Of a stretch of DNA of 64,000 nt, positions 60,327 to 64,000 are shown in pieces; within the stretch, counting starts at the first letter, position 1, and every line of letters begins with the position of its first letter. The DNA is from Anaerolineae bacterium (GTDB taxonomy: Bacteria; Chloroflexota; Anaerolineae; Anaerolineales; Villigracilaceae). Location of the stretch: assembly GCA_018645405.1 (NCBI GenBank), contig JABGOQ010000085.1, positions 32,242 to 96,241 on the forward strand, read 5' to 3'. A program made the translations under genes and the position numbers. The notes beneath the pieces are model-generated. The model was not told where the DNA came from. It did not search any database and saw only the letters and a list, made by a program, of their open reading frames with translations.

Positions 60327-62233
60327 TGGCTGAATTAATTCTTCTTGCTCTCGATGAATCTTCAACACTAGCGTTGATCTCACGCGCATTTCGCGCAGTG
60401 GGATATAAGACTGCAATTGCGCATAATGAGGCGGGGGTTATGAAAGTTATGCAAGAAAGCCACCCTGCTCTGGTTTTAGTAGAATCCAGTTTTCATCAAG
60501 AAAAGAGTATCGGGCTAATCGAAAAGCTTCTCTTAGAATACCCCACGCTACCAATTGCTTTTTTGGCAACTCAAAATTCTCCAAAACTTATTCAAGAGGC
60601 TTTATGTGCCGGTGTTAGCGCGTATCTTGAACCTCCCCTGAAAACAGATGAAATCGTGGATGCGGTTAAAAGTAGCCTCAAGCGTGCTAGGCGGATCGGT
60701 GATTGGGTACGCCAAGAAGTAAAACATACGACGGCCTCGCTTGAAAAACGTATTAGCGAGATGGATATTCTTCTTACTGTTGGGAGAGACGTTACCAGCA
60801 ACCTTGATCTTGATGAAGTCTTAAAGAGTGTTGTCAGCGCAGCTGTGAAATTGACCCACGCAGAAGAAGGGAGCCTTTTGCTCCTTGATGAGGAAAGCAA
60901 CGAACTCTATATGCGTGCCGGGCATAATTTTGAAGATGGATTTGTGCGCTCTTTCCGCTTACCCGTTACTGATACGCTGGCTGGGCAAGTAATTGAAATG
61001 GGAGAGCCACTTGTTCTTAGCAAAGACTCTTTACTCAAAATCAAAACAGCTTATTTAGTACAAGCCCTGATCTATGTTCCGCTTAGATTCAAGGATAGGA
61101 TTATCGGTGTTTTAGGGGTAGATAATCGCAAGCATCGCCTTCCATTTACAGACCGTGACGTTTTACTGATCTCCCTCTTGGCAGATTACGCCGCCATAGC
61201 AATCGAAAATGCCCGCCTCTACCAAGTCTCTGAAAACGAGCGATCTAAATTTGAAACAGTTCTTTCCAATATGGATAATGCCTTGATAATCCTTGACGAA
61301 GAGGAACGCGTTCAACTGATTAACGATGTGATGTGTACGGCTCTGGGCATTCAACCAAAGGAAATATATAACAAAAGGATTCCAGAAGTGATTTTGCAGA
61401 GTGATTTTTTATCCCTACTGGAACGCAAGGAAGATCAAAAAAATCAATACCATGAAATCAATTTGGATGATGACCGCGTTTTCAATGCGCAGTACACGCC
61501 AATTCCAGGGGTGGGTGCGGCAATTACAATGCAGGATATTTCTTATCTGAAAGAACTTAACCGCCTCAAAGATGATTTTGTTCACACTGTATCACACGAC
61601 CTTCGCTCCCCATTAACTGCTGTTCTAGGCTATGCTGAATTGATCGAACGAGTTGGGCCTATAAATGAGATGCAAAAGGACTTTATTCTACGTATCCACT
61701 CTAGCGTCAAGGATATAACCGTGCTGATCAACGATTTGCTTGATCTTGGTCGGATCGAAGCAGGCTTTGATTCTCGTCGTGAAACCATCCATCTCGGCAA
61801 TATCTTGCAATACACACTCAGCAATCTTGAAGAAAGCATTCAAAAGAAAAAACAGGCTCTTAATTTGGATATAGAATCTGATTTGCCATCCATGCACGGT
61901 AATCCTATTCGCATAAGACAATTATTTGATAATCTGATAAATAACGCAATTAAATACACGCCTAAGGGAATGGAAATCTCCATAGATCTTCATCTTGAGG
62001 GGAATCAAGTCATCTTTAAAATTGTGGATCAAGGAGCTGGCATCCCCCCAGAAGATCAACCCCATATCTTCGAGAAATTCTACCGAGCAAGCAATATTAC
62101 GGCATCGGATGCGCCTAGCTCAGGACTTGGGCTTGCTATCGTTAAAACAATTGTGGAGAGTCATAACGGACGGATCTGGGTCGAGTCTACCCTTGGAGAA
62201 GGGTCTACTTTCTTCGTCGTTTTTCCCACCTGA
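60326..62233 (+). CDS. Histidine kinase: pseudo-receiver, GAF, PAS, HisKA and ATPase
   Basis: A 635-residue soluble sensor kinase. The N-terminal receiver-like domain has Glu53 (LVLVESSFH) at the usual phospho-Asp site, so it is likely not phosphorylated. Then come a GAF domain (about 160-310), a PAS domain (about 320-410), the H-box FVHTVSHDLRSPLTAV (His near residue 421) and an ATPase with N-box IRQLFDNLINNAIKY, G1 VDQGAGIPPED and G2 SSGLGLAIVKTIV. It is expressed with the receiver-GAF gene (TGATG overlap). The response regulator that it phosphorylates is not clear. Confidence 0.9.
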   Translation: MAELILLALDESSTLALISRAFRAVGYKTAIAHNEAGVMKVMQESHPALVLVESSFHQEKSIGLIEKLLLEYPTLPIAFLATQNSPKLIQEALCAGVSAYLEPPLKTDEIVDAVKSSLKRARRIGDWVRQEVKHTTASLEKRISEMDILLTVGRDVTSNLDLDEVLKSVVSAAVKLTHAEEGSLLLLDEESNELYMRAGHNFEDGFVRSFRLPVTDTLAGQVIEMGEPLVLSKDSLLKIKTAYLVQALIYVPLRFKDRIIGVLGVDNRKHRLPFTDRDVLLISLLADYAAIAIENARLYQVSENERSKFETVLSNMDNALIILDEEERVQLINDVMCTALGIQPKEIYNKRIPEVILQSDFLSLLERKEDQKNQYHEINLDDDRVFNAQYTPIPGVGAAITMQDISYLKELNRLKDDFVHTVSHDLRSPLTAVLGYAELIERVGPINEMQKDFILRIHSSVKDITVLINDLLDLGRIEAGFDSRRETIHLGNILQYTLSNLEESIQKKKQALNLDIESDLPSMHGNPIRIRQLFDNLINNAIKYTPKGMEISIDLHLEGNQVIFKIVDQGAGIPPEDQPHIFEKFYRASNITASDAPSSGLGLAIVKTIVESHNGRIWVESTLGEGSTFFVVFPT

Positions 62234-62254
62234 ATCATCTACCATAAAGCAAAA

Positions 62255-62290
62255 CCTCCGCTAGATGAGTTATCGTAGCGGAGGCTTTCG
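62255..62290 (+). terminator. Hairpin terminator after the hybrid kinase
   Basis: CCTCCGCTA (62255-62263) pairs with TAGCGGAGG (62276-62284), preceded by AAAA and followed by CTTT. It ends the two-gene signalling unit. Confidence 0.6.
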
Positions 62291-62373
62291 CCAAAGGAGG
62301 AGACTGAGGAGTATTTCTTTTTGTCTCCACCCAAATCTTATCCCAGTTGTGTTATAAAGTACAAAGTCGAAAA

Positions 62374-62802
62374 TCACCCTTTGCTGGTGACTATATTCAC
62401 AAACGTTTTTATTTGCTCCAACGCCTGCGAAATATCTTCGTAGGCGTTTATCGTTAACAAGGGATGTGGGTTGCCCGTGATCATTTTTGAGACGGCTCTC
62501 CCCGCTTGATGGATGCAAAGAACGTGCTTCCCTGCATTGAGGGCAAATCCAATTTCGTAGCCAACACCATGAGAGGGAACACTCACTTCAGCAAGGAGAA
62601 TGTCGCTGGTCAGAATCCAGTCAACGTCACGTGCGTATACGTCGCTTGGGACGACGACACGTTCAAGATCGAGAACATTTGATTCGGCAAGATGCGCAGT
62701 CGGGACCTCGTATCCCCCATCCAATAAAAACCGAGTGATGGCTTGGTAATTCTTCTCGTATTCACGCCCCCCCGTGATGGAACAGGCAAAGTAAATTTTC
62801 AT
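62374..62802 (-). CDS. Nucleoside 2-deoxyribosyltransferase-like (DNPH1/RCL type)
   Basis: A 142-residue protein of the DNPH1 family. The start KIYFACSITGGREYEKNYQ and the catalytic-site segment AEVSVPSHGVGYEIGFALNAGKHVLC match 2'-deoxynucleoside 5'-phosphate N-hydrolases. It would split deoxyribonucleoside monophosphates into base and deoxyribose 5-phosphate. The conserved Glu near GYEIG is the probable nucleophile. It overlaps the stop of the PH-like membrane gene by four bases (ATGA). Role in nucleotide salvage is inferred. Confidence 0.85.
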   Translation of the reverse strand: MKIYFACSITGGREYEKNYQAITRFLLDGGYEVPTAHLAESNVLDLERVVVPSDVYARDVDWILTSDILLAEVSVPSHGVGYEIGFALNAGKHVLCIHQAGRAVSKMITGNPHPLLTINAYEDISQALEQIKTFVNIVTSKG

Positions 62803-63425
62803 TCGTCGCGAGAAATGGAAGAGAGAATTGAACTAATGCTGTCTTTTGCTGTAGCATCAGGAAGAGTTCCACCGCTGCGCAAACTTTCTATCTCCGTGCT
62901 AAAACTCATCCATTTATCGATGAGGAGGACAAGATGAGGCGTTTTATCTTTGAAGAAGAACGGAGAAAGAAAAAAGCGTAAAATCGGCAGAGGGATTGGA
63001 AACGTAGTCAGATCAACGACGATGGCAGTTTTTGAGAGGAGTGAGCCCATCGCTTCTCGCCGCATAGTGGACAGTTTTGAAGGCTGAAAAAGAGTACTCA
63101 TCTCTGTGGCTCTCGTTTTTATGATGCGTTTATAAGAGATATTCATTCGCAAAAAAGGAGTGACAAGGCGCAGATGATCCCCGTATGCTCGCACGTATGC
63201 TGCTTTGCGCATTAAAAAGAAGAAGATGGTCATTAGCAATGAAAGCCCGCTGACCATCAATACGGCGAACTCTTGCGAACCATTTTTGGGTGGAGCCTTG
63301 AGAAAAACTGGCTGAAACCACCAAAAAATAAAGAGAATGATACTTAAGGCAAAGGTGGCAGGATACCAACGATTGAGGGTATGTTCGTAGATCAAAAGAG
63401 GATAACGCTTGCCGACTTTTGCCAT
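62799..63425 (-). CDS. Hypothetical membrane protein with PH-like region
   Basis: A 208-residue protein. Start at ATG 63425 is preceded by AAGGAAAATGAA; a 20-residue upstream extension is not needed. Two transmembrane helices (about 22-40 and 55-72) are followed by a beta-rich domain (VRAYGDHLRLVTPFLRMNISYKRI) that resembles a bacterial PH domain, and a Ser-rich tail. Similar two-helix plus PH arrangements occur in many bacteria without known function. It is coupled to the DNPH1-like gene. Confidence 0.6.
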   Translation of the reverse strand: MAKVGKRYPLLIYEHTLNRWYPATFALSIILFIFWWFQPVFLKAPPKNGSQEFAVLMVSGLSLLMTIFFFLMRKAAYVRAYGDHLRLVTPFLRMNISYKRIIKTRATEMSTLFQPSKLSTMRREAMGSLLSKTAIVVDLTTFPIPLPILRFFLSPFFFKDKTPHLVLLIDKWMSFSTEIESLRSGGTLPDATAKDSISSILSSISRDE

Positions 63426-63491
63426 TTCATTTTCCTTGTAATAACGAATTTCAAAAAACCAACGTCTGGAGACCTTGGACTCCAACTTGCT

Positions 63492-63983
63492 TTATTCGCG
63501 CTGATCAAGCTGCTCTTTCAAGGCATCTATTTTCTTCTCAAGATGCTCGCCACGCAAGCTAAAGGTGATGTCTCCACGCGTGCGCTCGATGATGCTGCGG
63601 GCAATATCCGTTTGGCGGCGCAGCCCATGCGTAATCGCGTTGGGATAATCCATCGTGACCAAAATGGCATAGATTTCATCCATCTGGGTGAGCAAGCGTT
63701 CGCATTCATCTGAGTATCCGCTACGCAACTCATCCAAGGTGCGCCGACGGAGTTCACCGACCACTTCAGAGAGCCCTTTGAGATAGGTCGCATGGGGCAC
63801 ATCCAACTCATCAAGGGTGACAAGGGGTTTATCTTTGATCAAGGCACAAGTCACTTCTGCTTCTACAAATTCTTTAAGCGCATCTTGTGTATAACCGGTG
63901 TGATAAAGATCGGGATGCTCTCTAAGGAGATCATTTTTGAGTGTTTTTGGAGGGTGTGAGAAAAGTTGTGTAAATGGATTATC
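63492..63983 (-). pseudogene. Translin-family protein, N-terminus cut by an in-frame TAG
   Basis: The frame shows family similarity from about 63960 downward: LREHPDLYHTGYTQDALKEF, then VGELRRRTLDELR and DYPNAITHGLRRQTDIARSIIE, typical of bacterial and archaeal translin-family proteins. A TAG at 63984-63986 closes the frame near the window edge, and between it and the GTG at 63854 there is no ATG, GTG or TTG. Similar sequence starts well before that GTG, so starting there would drop about 40 conserved residues. Either the gene is broken, or a frameshift joins it to coding sequence beyond 64000. Translin relatives bind RNA or ssDNA. Confidence 0.6.
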
Positions 63984-64000
63984 CTAAGAAGAAGAAAAGG

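Overview
The window looks like chromosomal DNA of a free-living bacterium, most likely Chloroflexota (class Anaerolineae). This is inferred from gene content, not from a marker phylogeny. The pointers are surface proteins with Pro-Thr linkers joining a transmembrane helix to L,D-transpeptidase domains, a BTAD-type ATPase regulator, DUF4126 and DUF2085 membrane proteins, a translin-family protein, AMMECR1, and many short palindromic repeats between genes. GC content is moderate. Recognisable promoters are sigma70-like (TTGaca / TAtaaT with 17-18 bp spacing). There is no phage, transposase, CRISPR array or rRNA; the only tRNA seen is tRNA-Gln(UUG).

Left part (1-19.6 kb): a cut-off CNNM/CorC-like membrane protein, glmU, tRNA-Gln, a response regulator fused to a Roadblock-like domain and an oligopeptide-type binding lipoprotein lie on the minus strand. 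Then a plus-strand block carries a membrane-anchored Cas4-like nuclease, nadK, a B-box membrane protein, recN, a 1164-residue SARP/BTAD ATPase regulator, a GNAT acetyltransferase, a receiver-domain remnant, era and a YhhN protein. msrA, clpC and a MazG-like pyrophosphohydrolase follow on the minus strand.

Middle part (19.6-37.4 kb): a class A PBP-like protein whose glycosyltransferase and transpeptidase active sites both look degenerate, a TPR/zinc-ribbon protein, folP, folK and a thiolase (minus); a NUDIX hydrolase and a di-haem peroxidase (plus); a set of small membrane proteins (minus); a zinc/manganese-type ABC transporter, an ECF sigma/anti-sigma pair, a secreted bactofilin-like membrane protein and an SDR oxidoreductase with a perfect palindrome in its promoter region (plus).

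Right part (37.6-64 kb): a minus-strand surface-glycan operon (two membrane GT-C-like proteins, GDP-mannose 4,6-dehydratase, GT2, GT4); a cell-wall cassette with an N-acetylmuramoyl-L-alanine amidase, four L,D-transpeptidases, a LURP-one-like protein and small partners; a flavin reductase; AMMECR1; ftsK; a second operon (GH13, GT2, PLP enzyme, methyltransferase); a receiver/GAF protein coupled to a hybrid histidine kinase; a DNPH1-like enzyme; and a translin-family gene with an in-frame stop near the right edge.

The items most worth follow-up are (1) an unannotated ~82-nt RNA candidate at 54.64-54.72 kb with its own promoter, a perfect 17-bp stem, a C-rich loop and a terminator; (2) the amidase plus four-L,D-transpeptidase cassette, read together with the catalytically degenerate PBP; (3) the stand-alone membrane-anchored Cas4-like nuclease. 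The intergenic spaces hold at least ten kinds of palindromic repeat, several of which supply stop codons or false N-terminal extensions of neighbouring genes.
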